Source: Flavicella sp965243265 (GTDB lineage Bacteria; Bacteroidota; Bacteroidia; Flavobacteriales; Flavobacteriaceae). Taken from it: a stretch of 64,000 nucleotides of DNA. Shown one piece after another: positions 44,149 through 52,825 of this stretch. The DNA is taken from contig CBDEUL010000009.1 of the NCBI GenBank assembly GCA_965243265.1, forward strand, positions 1-64,000, read 5' to 3'. A model generated the notes under the pieces. That model saw only the letters and a list, made by a program, of their open reading frames with translations, did not search any database and was not told the origin of the DNA. How positions within the stretch are numbered: position 1 is the stretch's first letter; each line of letters opens with the position of its first letter. Both the position numbers and the translations under genes were made by a program.

Positions 44149-45243
44149 ATGACAATACAAGATATTACAAACTCTATTGAAGAGTTTGCTCCTTTAAACT
44201 ATGCCGAAAGTTTTGATAACGTAGGCCTTTTAGTCGGGGATTTTAAAACCGAAGTAACAGGTGTATTGGTAACACTGGATACTCTAGAGAACATTGTAGA
44301 AGAAGCTATTGAAAAAAAATGCAATCTTATTGTAAGTTTTCATCCAATTATTTTTTCTGGATTAAAAAAACTCAACGGTAAAAACTATGTAGAACGCGTT
44401 GTCATTAAAGCAATTCAAAACAATATTGCTATTTATGCTATGCACACTGCTTTAGACAATTCTTTTAACGGAGTGAGTGCCAAAATGTGTGAAGTTTTAG
44501 GCTTAAAAAACAGAAAGATTTTAATCCCTCAAAAGAACATCATAAAAAAACTATTGACCTATGTGCCTGTTGAAAATGCAACGAGATTAAGAAATGCCCT
44601 TTTTGCACAAGGGGCTGGAAACATCGGAAATTATGACAATTGTAGCTTTAACGTAGAAGGGTTTGGTACTTACAGAGCCAATTCAGAAGCAAACCCTACT
44701 ATTGGAAATATAGACGAATTACACAAAGAGAAAGAAATAATTATTGGTATTATTTTTGAAAAGCACTTAGAAAAAAATATTTTAAAAGCCCTATTTGAAC
44801 ATCACCCCTATGAAGAAGTAGCTTATGAAATTACAACTTTAGAAAACACCCACCAGCATATTGGAATGGGAATGATTGGAGAATTTGAAAAAGAAATGTC
44901 AGAAAAGGACTTTTTACAATTTGTAAAAACGACCATGAAGACAAATTGCATACGACACTCGCAACTTTTAGACAAACCCATCAAAAAAGTAGCTGTATTA
45001 GGAGGAGCAGGAAGTTTTGCTATTGAAAACGCAAAAAACACAAAAGCGGATGCCTACATTTCAGCAGATTTTAAATACCACGAGTTTTATAAAGCTGAAA
45101 ATCAAATCTTAATAACTGATATTGGACATTATGAAAGCGAACAATTCACAAAAAACCTATTAGTAGAGCATCTTACGAAAAAATTTACTAATTTTGCAAT
45201 CATTTTATCAGAGAAAAATACAAATCCTATTTATTATATATAA
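44149..45243 (+). CDS. NIF3-family dinuclear-metal protein (YqfO-like)
   Basis: A 364-residue protein. The two NIF3 halves carry metal ligands in SFHPIIF, MHTALDN and ITDIGHYESEQF. A PII-like insert (about 130-230) separates them, as in YqfO. Often named GTP cyclohydrolase I type 2, but that activity is not established for most members. ATG 44149 is chosen over a TTG at 44128. It is followed after 2 bp by the coiled-coil gene, a conserved Bacteroidota pair (from memory). Confidence 0.9.
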   Translation: MTIQDITNSIEEFAPLNYAESFDNVGLLVGDFKTEVTGVLVTLDTLENIVEEAIEKKCNLIVSFHPIIFSGLKKLNGKNYVERVVIKAIQNNIAIYAMHTALDNSFNGVSAKMCEVLGLKNRKILIPQKNIIKKLLTYVPVENATRLRNALFAQGAGNIGNYDNCSFNVEGFGTYRANSEANPTIGNIDELHKEKEIIIGIIFEKHLEKNILKALFEHHPYEEVAYEITTLENTHQHIGMGMIGEFEKEMSEKDFLQFVKTTMKTNCIRHSQLLDKPIKKVAVLGGAGSFAIENAKNTKADAYISADFKYHEFYKAENQILITDIGHYESEQFTKNLLVEHLTKKFTNFAIILSEKNTNPIYYI

Positions 45244-45245
45244 AA

Positions 45246-46019
45246 ATGGCAAAGAGCAAAGAAATAAGCGTTGAAGAAAAGTTAAGGTCTCTTTATAGAT
45301 TGCAACTGATTGATTCTAGAATAGATAACATCAGAAATGTACGTGGTGAACTGCCTTTAGAGATTGAAGACTTAGAAGACGAAATTGCTGGACTTAACAC
45401 AAGACTTGCTAAATTAAATGAAGATGTAGACAACTTCAAAACAGACATTAAGAATAAAGAATTGTCTATTGAAGAGTCTAAAGCTTTGGCTAAAAAATAC
45501 GAAGAACAACAACAAAAAGTTCGTAACAATCGTGAGTTTGATTCTTTGACTAAAGAAATTGAGTTTCAACATTTAGAAATTGAATTGTCTGAAAAGCGTA
45601 TTAAAGAATACCAAGCTAAAATTGAGTTAAAGAACGAAACAATCAAATCTACCAATGAAAGATTAGAGAGACAGTCAAATCACTTAGATCATAAAAAGGT
45701 AGAATTGAATGAAATATCTAAAGAAACAGAGAAAGAAGAAGCGTTAATGAGAAAATTATCTTCTGAATTATCTGAAAAAATAGATGCACACCTTTTAAAA
45801 GCATACAACAAAATTCGTTCAAATGTAAAGAATGGATTAGCTGTCGTATCTATTGAAAGAGGAGCTGCAGGAGGTTCTTTCTTTACAATTCCTTCTCAAG
45901 TACAATTAGAAATAGCTTCTCGTAAAAAAATTACTATCGATGAGCACAGTGGTAGAATTTTAGTAGATGCTGCTTTAGCTGATGAAGAAAAACAAGAGTT
46001 AGAAAGTATTCTTTCTTAA
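45246..46019 (+). CDS. CT398-like coiled-coil hairpin protein with degenerate zinc ribbon
   Basis: A 257-residue protein. Residues about 30-195 form a long antiparallel coiled coil, strongly heptad-like. The C-terminus corresponds to the C4 zinc-ribbon found in many homologues (CxxCGRIL), but the cysteines are absent and the position reads DEHSGRIL (231-238). Family links: translation- or secretion-associated tether proteins of unknown exact role. It is co-transcribed with the NIF3-family gene and followed by a strong terminator. Confidence 0.85.
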   Translation: MAKSKEISVEEKLRSLYRLQLIDSRIDNIRNVRGELPLEIEDLEDEIAGLNTRLAKLNEDVDNFKTDIKNKELSIEESKALAKKYEEQQQKVRNNREFDSLTKEIEFQHLEIELSEKRIKEYQAKIELKNETIKSTNERLERQSNHLDHKKVELNEISKETEKEEALMRKLSSELSEKIDAHLLKAYNKIRSNVKNGLAVVSIERGAAGGSFFTIPSQVQLEIASRKKITIDEHSGRILVDAALADEEKQELESILS

Positions 46020-46034
46020 GTAATATTATTTTAT

Positions 46035-46071
46035 AAAAAAAGGGAATCTAAAATTTAGATTCCCTTTTTTT
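46035..46071 (+). terminator. Intrinsic terminator after the NIF3/coiled-coil operon
   Basis: A near-perfect hairpin with GGGAATCTAAA and its complement, flanked by A7 and T7 tracts. Confidence 0.85.
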
Positions 46072-46183
46072 ATGCTTATTTTTAATTTCTCCCTCTCCTT
46101 ATTCATTACTTTAAACAATTAAGATTAACAAATATTAATCTTAATTGTTATATTTCCCCATAACAACTAAACAACAAATATTT

Positions 46184-46681
46184 ATGAATTTTAATTTTTT
46201 AATGACTGCCATAGCAGCAATAGTTCCCCTATTTGTAGGATTTATTTGGTACAACCCTAACGTATTTGGAAAAGCTTGGATGAAGGAATGTAGCTTTACA
46301 ACAGAATCTCTAGGAAAACCTAATCCTATTATCTTTTTATGGTCTTTTCTTCTTAGTTATTTACTCGCTTTTGAATTAAACACAATCGTAATTCATCAGT
46401 TTGGATTCTTCTCTGTCATTTTTAATGAACCTGGGTTAAATGATCCTACATCTGAAATTGCAGTATACGCTGCTGATTTTTTAAGTAAATACGGAGATAA
46501 TTTTAGAACTTTCAAACACGGAGCTCTTCATGGTACTATCGCTGGCTTATTAATTGTTATTCCTGTTATGGGAACCAATGCTTTATTCGAAAAGAAAACA
46601 TTCAAATACGTTATGATAAACGGAGGTTATTGGATTGTTTCTTTAGCCATTATGGGAGGTATCTTATGTGCTTTTGCATAA
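46184..46681 (+). CDS. DUF1761 family membrane protein
   Basis: A 165-residue protein with four transmembrane helices. The start MNFNFLMTAIAAIVPLFVGFIWYNP and the FGKAWMKE motif after helix 1 are typical of DUF1761. ATG 46184 is chosen because the upstream extension (from 46145) is not part of the family. Function unknown. Monocistronic. Confidence 0.85.
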   Translation: MNFNFLMTAIAAIVPLFVGFIWYNPNVFGKAWMKECSFTTESLGKPNPIIFLWSFLLSYLLAFELNTIVIHQFGFFSVIFNEPGLNDPTSEIAVYAADFLSKYGDNFRTFKHGALHGTIAGLLIVIPVMGTNALFEKKTFKYVMINGGYWIVSLAIMGGILCAFA

Positions 46682-46698
46682 AAACAAAATCATAAACT

Positions 46699-46742
46699 AA
46701 AAAAGAAGACCTGTGTAAAATTTTACACAGGTCTTCTTTTTT
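46699..46742. terminator. Bidirectional intrinsic terminator between DUF1761 gene and lgt
   Basis: GAAGACCTGTGTAAAA pairs with its full complement, flanked by A6 and T6. The two genes are convergent, so one hairpin serves both. Confidence 0.9.
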
Positions 46743-46751
46743 AGCTAGAAA

Positions 46752-47561
46752 CTATTTCCGTCTCTTAAACATAAAATAGAGTCCTATAATTATCAACGGA
46801 ATACTTAACCATTGTCCTGTATTTAAACTCCAAGTAGCTCTCTCATCAATCTGAGCTTCTTTTAAAAATTCTATCACAAAACGAACAGACCATAAACTGG
46901 CAAAAAAGAACCCGAACAAATAACCTAATTGTTCTTTTTTATTTGTTTTCCAATACAATCTCCATAAAATCAAAAAGATAATCAAATATCCAAATGCTTC
47001 ATACAATTGAGTTGGATGACGAGGAAAATCTTCTCCTAATTTCTTAAAAACAATACCAAAACTATTCCCTGTTGGCTTCCCTATTATCTCAGAATTCATC
47101 AAATTTCCTATTCTAATAAAAAAACCTGCTAAGGCTACTACAATACCTACTCTATCTAAAATAAACAACAGTGGCTTTTCTAAAATATTTTTACTGTAAA
47201 TATATAAAGCCGTGATAATCCCTATCGCAGCTCCATGACTTGCTAAACCTGCAAACCCTGTGAATTCAAACTTAGGCGAAAAACGAAAAGGCAATAGAAT
47301 TTCTGCCAAATGATTTTTAAAATATGCCCAATCATAAAAGAATACATGCCCTAAACGAGCTCCCAAAATTGTAGCAAAAACAGTATATATAAATAGCTTA
47401 TCTAACTTCTCTAATGGAATTTTATCTTCTATAAATATTTTCTTCATTAAAGTAAGTCCTAACCCAAACCCTATAACAAACATTAAACTGTAATACCTGA
47501 TTGTTAATGGTCCTATTTCTATTCCCAAAGGAGGATCCCATGTAATGGCTAATAAATTCAT
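46752..47561 (-). CDS. lgt: Prolipoprotein diacylglyceryl transferase
   Basis: A 269-residue protein with seven transmembrane helices, the Lgt signature RIGNLMNSEIIG, and the conserved GLASHGAAIG His/Gly region. HPTQLYEA is also present. It attaches diacylglycerol to the lipobox cysteine of prolipoproteins. The yidD gene starts 3 bp upstream, forming cysS-yidD-lgt. Confidence 0.94.
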   Translation of the reverse strand: MNLLAITWDPPLGIEIGPLTIRYYSLMFVIGFGLGLTLMKKIFIEDKIPLEKLDKLFIYTVFATILGARLGHVFFYDWAYFKNHLAEILLPFRFSPKFEFTGFAGLASHGAAIGIITALYIYSKNILEKPLLFILDRVGIVVALAGFFIRIGNLMNSEIIGKPTGNSFGIVFKKLGEDFPRHPTQLYEAFGYLIIFLILWRLYWKTNKKEQLGYLFGFFFASLWSVRFVIEFLKEAQIDERATWSLNTGQWLSIPLIIIGLYFMFKRRK

Positions 47562-47563
47562 AA

Positions 47564-47821
47564 CTATTTATCTTTTTTATTATTATTTTTTTCAGGCACA
47601 GGATCATACCCACTTCCTCCCCAAGGATGACAGCTAAATATTCTTTTTATCGCCAATTTAGCCCCATAAAACAATCCGTGCTTTTGCAATGCTTCAATTG
47701 TATAATGTGAACATGTTGGCGAATACCTACACGCTGAAGGCGTATATGGAGAAATTGCTACCTGATACAAACGTACTAAGATGACAAAAGGAAAAATTAT
47801 TATTTTTTTTAGCGATATCAA
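47564..47821 (-). CDS. yidD: Membrane protein insertion efficiency factor YidD
   Basis: An 85-residue protein. An N-terminal amphipathic helix precedes CRYSPTCSHYTIEAL and FSCHPWGGSGYDPVP, all family hallmarks. It assists YidC-dependent insertion. It overlaps cysS by 4 bp. Confidence 0.94.
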   Translation of the reverse strand: MISLKKIIIFPFVILVRLYQVAISPYTPSACRYSPTCSHYTIEALQKHGLFYGAKLAIKRIFSCHPWGGSGYDPVPEKNNNKKDK

Positions 47822-49296
47822 TTTACTGAAAATGTAGTTCCGTCTTTTCCGTCTTTTAATTGAATCCCTAAAGCCAATAGCTCATCACGTATTTGATCTG
47901 AAAGTGCCCAATTTTTAGTATCTCGAGCTTCCTTTCTCAATTTAATAAGTAATTCTACTGTTCCTCCTAACTTCTCCGAACTTTCAGCTGTTACCTCATT
48001 TACCAGACCTAAAACATCGAATACAAAAGCATTAAACGTAGTTGAGAGCTTCTCTAAATCTTCCTTATTCAATGTTTCTTTCCCTTCTTTTAACAGGTTC
48101 ACGTATTTTACTGCTTCAAATAATTGAGCTATCAAAATAGGGCTGTTAAAATCATCATTCATTGCATCGTAACAAGATTGTATCCAAGTATTAATCTCTA
48201 AACTTGACGTATTTGAAGGCTTTATATTTTTTAATCCTTCAATAGCTTGCATTAACTTTTGAAATCCTTTTTCTGAAGCTTCTAAAGCTTCACTTGAAAA
48301 ATCTAAAATACTTCTATAGTGGGCCTGAAGCATAAAAAAGCGCGTTACACTAGGCGTAAAAGGCTTACTTAACACTGTATTTTCTCCTGAAAATATTTCG
48401 TTTGGTAAAATATTATTTCCTGTAGATTTTGCCATTTTTTGACCATTTAAAGTCAACATATTGGCATGCATCCAATAATTAACAGGATCTACTCCATTTG
48501 TACAGTTCGCTTGAGCTATTTCACATTCATGATGTGGGAACTTCAAATCCATTCCCCCTCCATGAATATCAAAATTTTCACCCAAATATTTTGTACTCAT
48601 CGCTGTACATTCTAAATGCCATCCAGGAAAACCATCACTCCATGGTGAAGACCAACGCATGATATGTTCTGGATTTGCTTTTTTCCAAAGAGCAAAATCT
48701 TGTGGGTTTTTCTTTTCAGATTGACCATCCAAAGCTCTTGTATTATGAATTGAATCTTCTATATTTCTTCCTGATAAAACACCATATTCTTCGGATTCGT
48801 TATACTTTAATACATCAAAATACACCGACCCATTTATTTCATAAGCGAAACCTTTTTCTAGAATATCTTTTATAGTTTCTATTTGTTCTACAATATGCCC
48901 TGTTGCTGTAGGCTCAATACTTGGTGGAAGATTATTGAATTTTTGTAAAACTTCATGAAAATCTACCGTATAACGCTGTACAACCTCCATTGGCTCTATC
49001 TGTTCTATACGTGCTTTTTTTGCTATTCTATCTTCTCCTTCATCAGCATCATTTTCTAAATGCCCTGCATCTGTAATATTACGCACATAGCGTACTTTAT
49101 AACCTAGATGTTTTAAATAACGAAATACTAAATCAAACGACATAAAGGTTCTTACATTTCCTAAATGAACATTGCTATAAACTGTAGGTCCACAAACATA
49201 CATACCTACATAGCCTTCGTTTATTGAAGTAAATAGTTCTTTGTTTTTTGATAATGAATTGTAAACTTTAAGTTTATTTTCTTTGTATAGACTCAT
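47818..49296 (-). CDS. cysS: Cysteinyl-tRNA synthetase
   Basis: A 492-residue protein. HIGH box variant HLGN, KMSKS variant KMAKS, and the zinc-site pattern (CGPTVY, CTAMS, FPHHECEIAQA). The C-terminal DALR/anticodon part is present. It leads the cysS-yidD-lgt operon. Confidence 0.96.
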   Translation of the reverse strand: MSLYKENKLKVYNSLSKNKELFTSINEGYVGMYVCGPTVYSNVHLGNVRTFMSFDLVFRYLKHLGYKVRYVRNITDAGHLENDADEGEDRIAKKARIEQIEPMEVVQRYTVDFHEVLQKFNNLPPSIEPTATGHIVEQIETIKDILEKGFAYEINGSVYFDVLKYNESEEYGVLSGRNIEDSIHNTRALDGQSEKKNPQDFALWKKANPEHIMRWSSPWSDGFPGWHLECTAMSTKYLGENFDIHGGGMDLKFPHHECEIAQANCTNGVDPVNYWMHANMLTLNGQKMAKSTGNNILPNEIFSGENTVLSKPFTPSVTRFFMLQAHYRSILDFSSEALEASEKGFQKLMQAIEGLKNIKPSNTSSLEINTWIQSCYDAMNDDFNSPILIAQLFEAVKYVNLLKEGKETLNKEDLEKLSTTFNAFVFDVLGLVNEVTAESSEKLGGTVELLIKLRKEARDTKNWALSDQIRDELLALGIQLKDGKDGTTFSVN

Positions 49297-49473
49297 CTTA
49301 TTTTTTTAAATCAGGCTTGTAATTAGGTCATAATCTTTTTTCCTTTTTACTCAAAAGAAACCAATAAAAACGACTTTGAATAAATAACACAAATATCTAA
49401 AAAGCTTATTTGTATTAAAGAGCGTAAAGATAAAAACTCTTAGGACATTAAGAAAGATAAATGACTTTGAATA

Positions 49474-49512
49474 AAAACAAAAATCCCACTTTAAAAGCGG
49501 GATTTTTGTTTT
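49474..49512 (-). terminator. Intrinsic terminator after the PAP2/PPIase genes
   Basis: AAAACAAAAATCCC pairs with GGGATTTTTGTTTT. On the minus strand it lies 16 bp after the PAP2 stop. Confidence 0.8.
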
Positions 49513-49527
49513 ACTTATATAGAATTC

Positions 49528-50091
49528 TTAAGCCATAAAATACTTCTTTTCTACAATAGAAAACAGTTTGTAAAAGGTAAAACCAATACACACTCCTATG
49601 CTTGCTCCTGTTAAAATATCTATTGGAAAATGGACTCCTAAATACAACCTACTATATGCAAATACTAATGGAAATAAAAACACCCATTTAATATGTTTGG
49701 TATAGCTTTTCAATAATAAATATAGAAATACAGCCACAGTTGTAGATGTTGTAGCGTGACCAGAAGTAAAACTATAGTTTTGAGGATTTATGAGCGTTCT
49801 CAATAGATGATTTATCGATGAATCATTGTTGGGTCTTAATCTTTCAAAAATTCTACGAATCATATTAGTAAACTGATCTGAGAATGTAATCATTACTGCT
49901 ATAAAGAATAATAAAAAAACACTTTTTTTCCACCCTAAATGCTTGAACAATACAACAATCATGAATAGAAATAAGGGAATCCAATTCATTTGGTCTGTTA
50001 TAAACAACCAAAGTCCATCCCAATTTTCCGAACCTAAATTGTTTAAATAGATTAAAAGCTCTTTATCTATTTGTATTATTTTTTCAAACAT
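49528..50091 (-). CDS. PAP2-family phosphatase
   Basis: A 187-residue membrane protein with five to six helices. The three phosphatase motifs appear as RIFERLRPN, FTSGHATTS and SRLYLGVHFPIDI. Likely substrates are undecaprenyl pyrophosphate or phosphatidic acid. It shares its first base with the end of the PPIase gene upstream, so they are co-transcribed. Confidence 0.92.
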   Translation of the reverse strand: MFEKIIQIDKELLIYLNNLGSENWDGLWLFITDQMNWIPLFLFMIVVLFKHLGWKKSVFLLFFIAVMITFSDQFTNMIRRIFERLRPNNDSSINHLLRTLINPQNYSFTSGHATTSTTVAVFLYLLLKSYTKHIKWVFLFPLVFAYSRLYLGVHFPIDILTGASIGVCIGFTFYKLFSIVEKKYFMA

Positions 50092-51134
50092 TATTTATCT
50101 ATTTTAACTACTTCTACATCAAAAATCAATCGTGCTTTTGGCGGTATTGGTCCATATCCATTAGGTCCATAGGCCAATTGATAAGGTATAAACAAACGTG
50201 CACTTCCTCCTTCTTCTATTAGTTGAATACCTTCTGTCCACCCTTCAATAACGCGATCTACTCCTACAACAAAATCAAAAGTTCTATTTCTCTTTTTAGA
50301 AGTGTCAAATACTTCACCATTAGAAAGGTATCCTGTATAATGTACTTTTACTTTATCTCCGTTCATTACAACTTTTCCGTTTCCTTTTTTTAATTCTAGA
50401 TATTTTAATCCTGAGGCTAATTCTAATGCTTTTGCTTCATTCATTTTTTCAGAGAAAGCAATACTATCTTTTCTGTTTTTTTCCTCCTTTAATAACTCTT
50501 GTTCTTCTTTACTTTTCAAAGCTTCTAAAAAGGCTTTTTTTGCGTTAAAACTTTCGGCTGCATCACCTATTCTTATAATCTCAACCGTTTTCATTATATC
50601 TCCTTGCTGAATAGAATCTACAATATTTAAACCTTCTGAAACTTCTCCAAAGATAGTATGTCTACCATTTAACCAAGGAGTTGGCTTATGAGTAATAAAA
50701 AACTGACTTCCATTAGTTCCTGGTCCTGAATTTGCCATTGATAAAACTCCTTTTTTGTCGTGTTTATACTTTAAATCTCCTTGTTCATTTTTAGGAAATT
50801 CATCTGCAAATTTATAACCAGGGTCTCCTGCTCCTGTCCCTTTTATATCTCCTCCTTGAATCATAAAATCTTTAATAACTCTATGAAATGTTAACCCATT
50901 GTAAAACTTTTTTCCTTTTAAAGAATCTACAACTTTATCACTCGTTCCTTCTGCTAAGGAAATAAAATTAGCAACTGTAAGTGGTGTATCTTCGTAATAT
51001 AGTTTTAACAATATATCTCCTTTATCGGTTACTATATTAGCATAAACCCCATCTGGATAGTCATATTTTTTATTTGTACATGCTACAAAACTTGTAAGTA
51101 TTCCAATAAAGAATAAAATTTTAATGTATTTCAT
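50091..51134 (-). CDS. Bifunctional peptidyl-prolyl isomerase lipoprotein (cyclophilin-FKBP fusion)
   Basis: A 347-residue protein. Lipoprotein signal with lipobox ending VAC near residue 19. Cyclophilin domain (about 30-195) with FHRVIKDFMIQGGD, GTNGSQFFIT and HTIFGEV. A charged linker follows, then an FKBP domain (about 245-345) with VHYTGYLSNGEVFD and FIPYQLAYG. Both active sites look intact. Probably periplasmic, folding surface or gliding proteins. Confidence 0.92.
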   Translation of the reverse strand: MKYIKILFFIGILTSFVACTNKKYDYPDGVYANIVTDKGDILLKLYYEDTPLTVANFISLAEGTSDKVVDSLKGKKFYNGLTFHRVIKDFMIQGGDIKGTGAGDPGYKFADEFPKNEQGDLKYKHDKKGVLSMANSGPGTNGSQFFITHKPTPWLNGRHTIFGEVSEGLNIVDSIQQGDIMKTVEIIRIGDAAESFNAKKAFLEALKSKEEQELLKEEKNRKDSIAFSEKMNEAKALELASGLKYLELKKGNGKVVMNGDKVKVHYTGYLSNGEVFDTSKKRNRTFDFVVGVDRVIEGWTEGIQLIEEGGSARLFIPYQLAYGPNGYGPIPPKARLIFDVEVVKIDK

Positions 51135-51238
51135 AAATACTTCTTTTAATTAAATTATAAAATGCCTGTAAAGATATTAATTTTCTGTTCGTATTATTTA
51201 TAATCTTTTAGAAACAAAAGAAGCAATTCTACAAACCC

Positions 51239-51277
51239 AAAAACCCACAATACTTTCAAAAGTATTGTGGGTTTTTT
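51239..51277 (-). terminator. Intrinsic terminator after the FKBP/gldI group
   Basis: AAAACCCACAATACTTT pairs with its complement with a short loop, between the two PPIase genes. Confidence 0.85.
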
Positions 51278-51297
51278 AATCAATATAGTTTTAGCTA

Positions 51298-52281
51298 TTA
51301 CTTGTTAATAGAGATTAATTCTACTTCAAATACTAAAGGCATAAAAGGTTTGATTACTCCTTGTCCTCCTCCTGGAGCATTTGCTCCATAAGCTAATTCT
51401 TGAGGAATAAAGAATTTAAATTTAGCTCCTTCTCCCATTAATTGAAGTCCTTCTGTCCATCCTTTAATTACTTGATTTAATCCAAAAGAAGCAGGCGTAC
51501 CTCTATCTACAGAACTATCAAATACAGTTCCATCAATAGTTGTTCCATGGTAATGTACAGTTACATTATCTGTAGCTGTTGGATGATTTTCTCCTCCTTC
51601 TGTAAGTACAACATATTGCAATCCACTTTCTGTAGTAACAACACCATCTGCAGATTCATTTTCTTCTAAAAATTTTACTCCTTGTTCTTTTACATCTCCA
51701 AATTGCTCATTAGCTCTCTTTTCAGCTATTTCTTTTTGTCTTCTTATAAAATAAGTACGTAAAATAAAATCGATACTCCCTTCTTCCAACAATACTTTTG
51801 TTGAATCTTGAGCTTCAGAATACCCCTGCACAAATAAATCTCCATTTACTTCAGAAAAGTTTGGTTTCATTTTATTCGCCATATCTAGACCTAAAGCATA
51901 ACTTACAGAGTCTACCGAATTTATTAAATTTTTAGCATTACCACTACTTTTAATCTTTTCAGCATCTGAAACAACTAAACTATCAGGAAGCATTGCTTCT
52001 TGTTGTTTTTTCATAAAGAAAGTTCTCAAAATATCATCAATATCAGTAGATTTAATTGCTGTATTTAATGAATCTGAAGCATCTTTATATCCCTGAACAA
52101 AAGCCGCATCATTTGCCTCTGCAAAGTTTAGTTTTAACTTATTAGACATATCTAAACCTAAAGCATAACTTACAGAATCTATTTCTGTATTTAGTTTGTC
52201 TTGTCTTTTCTGTTTATCACATGATATTGTTGTCATCATGATTGTTGCTAGTCCTAAACCTGCAATTTTTGAAATTTTCAT
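51298..52281 (-). CDS. FKBP-type peptidyl-prolyl isomerase with duplicated N-terminal domain
   Basis: A 327-residue protein. Lipobox near ISC at residue 20. Two near-identical FkpA-N-like segments start SVSYALGLDMSNK and SVSYALGLDMANK, each about 55 residues long. A C-terminal FKBP domain has VHYHGTTIDGTVFDSS and FIPQELAYG. N-terminal domains of this family dimerise; a tandem copy is uncommon. It lies 4 bp after gldI. Confidence 0.9.
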   Translation of the reverse strand: MKISKIAGLGLATIMMTTISCDKQKRQDKLNTEIDSVSYALGLDMSNKLKLNFAEANDAAFVQGYKDASDSLNTAIKSTDIDDILRTFFMKKQQEAMLPDSLVVSDAEKIKSSGNAKNLINSVDSVSYALGLDMANKMKPNFSEVNGDLFVQGYSEAQDSTKVLLEEGSIDFILRTYFIRRQKEIAEKRANEQFGDVKEQGVKFLEENESADGVVTTESGLQYVVLTEGGENHPTATDNVTVHYHGTTIDGTVFDSSVDRGTPASFGLNQVIKGWTEGLQLMGEGAKFKFFIPQELAYGANAPGGGQGVIKPFMPLVFEVELISINK

Positions 52282-52285
52282 TATT

Positions 52286-52825
52286 CTAGTTTTTATTTAT
52301 GTTTATTAATTTTATTTGACTCACAATAGGTTCATTAATACCTATTCTATTTTTTTTATCACCGTGCATTCTATAGGCTACAAAGGAAGAAAAAACAAAG
52401 ATAACCTCTTCTCCTTCTTTCATTAATTTAATTCCCTCTTTAACACCTCTAATAATATGTTCTTTATCTACGAAATACTCTTTAACTCCTAACTCTTCCT
52501 TACTGTAAAGTATTTTTCCATTTAAAGATCTTATTTCCTCTTCAAAAAAAACCACATCTCCTTTTTTAGGAAAATAGGTTTCTTCTTTATTTTCTTTAAC
52601 ATAGGCATACCAAAACCCTTCTTCAGATTTTTTATATGTATGTAAAGTATCCTTTAAAATATAAGCCTGGATATATCTCTCTTCTACAGCTGTAAGCTTC
52701 TTATTCAATGTTACAGAAGCTTCTAAAATAGAGGTTTTACTTTTAGAAACAGGTCTTCTCGCTTCATTAGAAGTACAAGAAAAAAACAAAAAAGCACCTA
52801 AAACGAATACTATTTTAACTTTCAT
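52286..52825 (-). CDS. gldI: Gliding motility lipoprotein GldI (FKBP-like)
   Basis: A 179-residue lipoprotein, lipobox FSC near residue 17, with a single FKBP-like domain (EEEIRSLNGKILYSKEELG, VKEGIKLMKEGEEVIFVF). In Flavobacterium johnsoniae gldI is needed for gliding and presumably folds gliding/T9SS proteins. Location beside other PPIases and nrnA is as seen elsewhere in the family. It overlaps nrnA by 11 bp. Confidence 0.9.
   Translation of the reverse strand: MKVKIVFVLGAFLFFSCTSNEARRPVSKSKTSILEASVTLNKKLTAVEERYIQAYILKDTLHTYKKSEEGFWYAYVKENKEETYFPKKGDVVFFEEEIRSLNGKILYSKEELGVKEYFVDKEHIIRGVKEGIKLMKEGEEVIFVFSSFVAYRMHGDKKNRIGINEPIVSQIKLININKN

Noticed and set aside
44149..45243. NIF3-family gene as a genuine GTP cyclohydrolase
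   Set aside because: The name comes from one member; the sequence supports only the NIF3 metal-binding fold.
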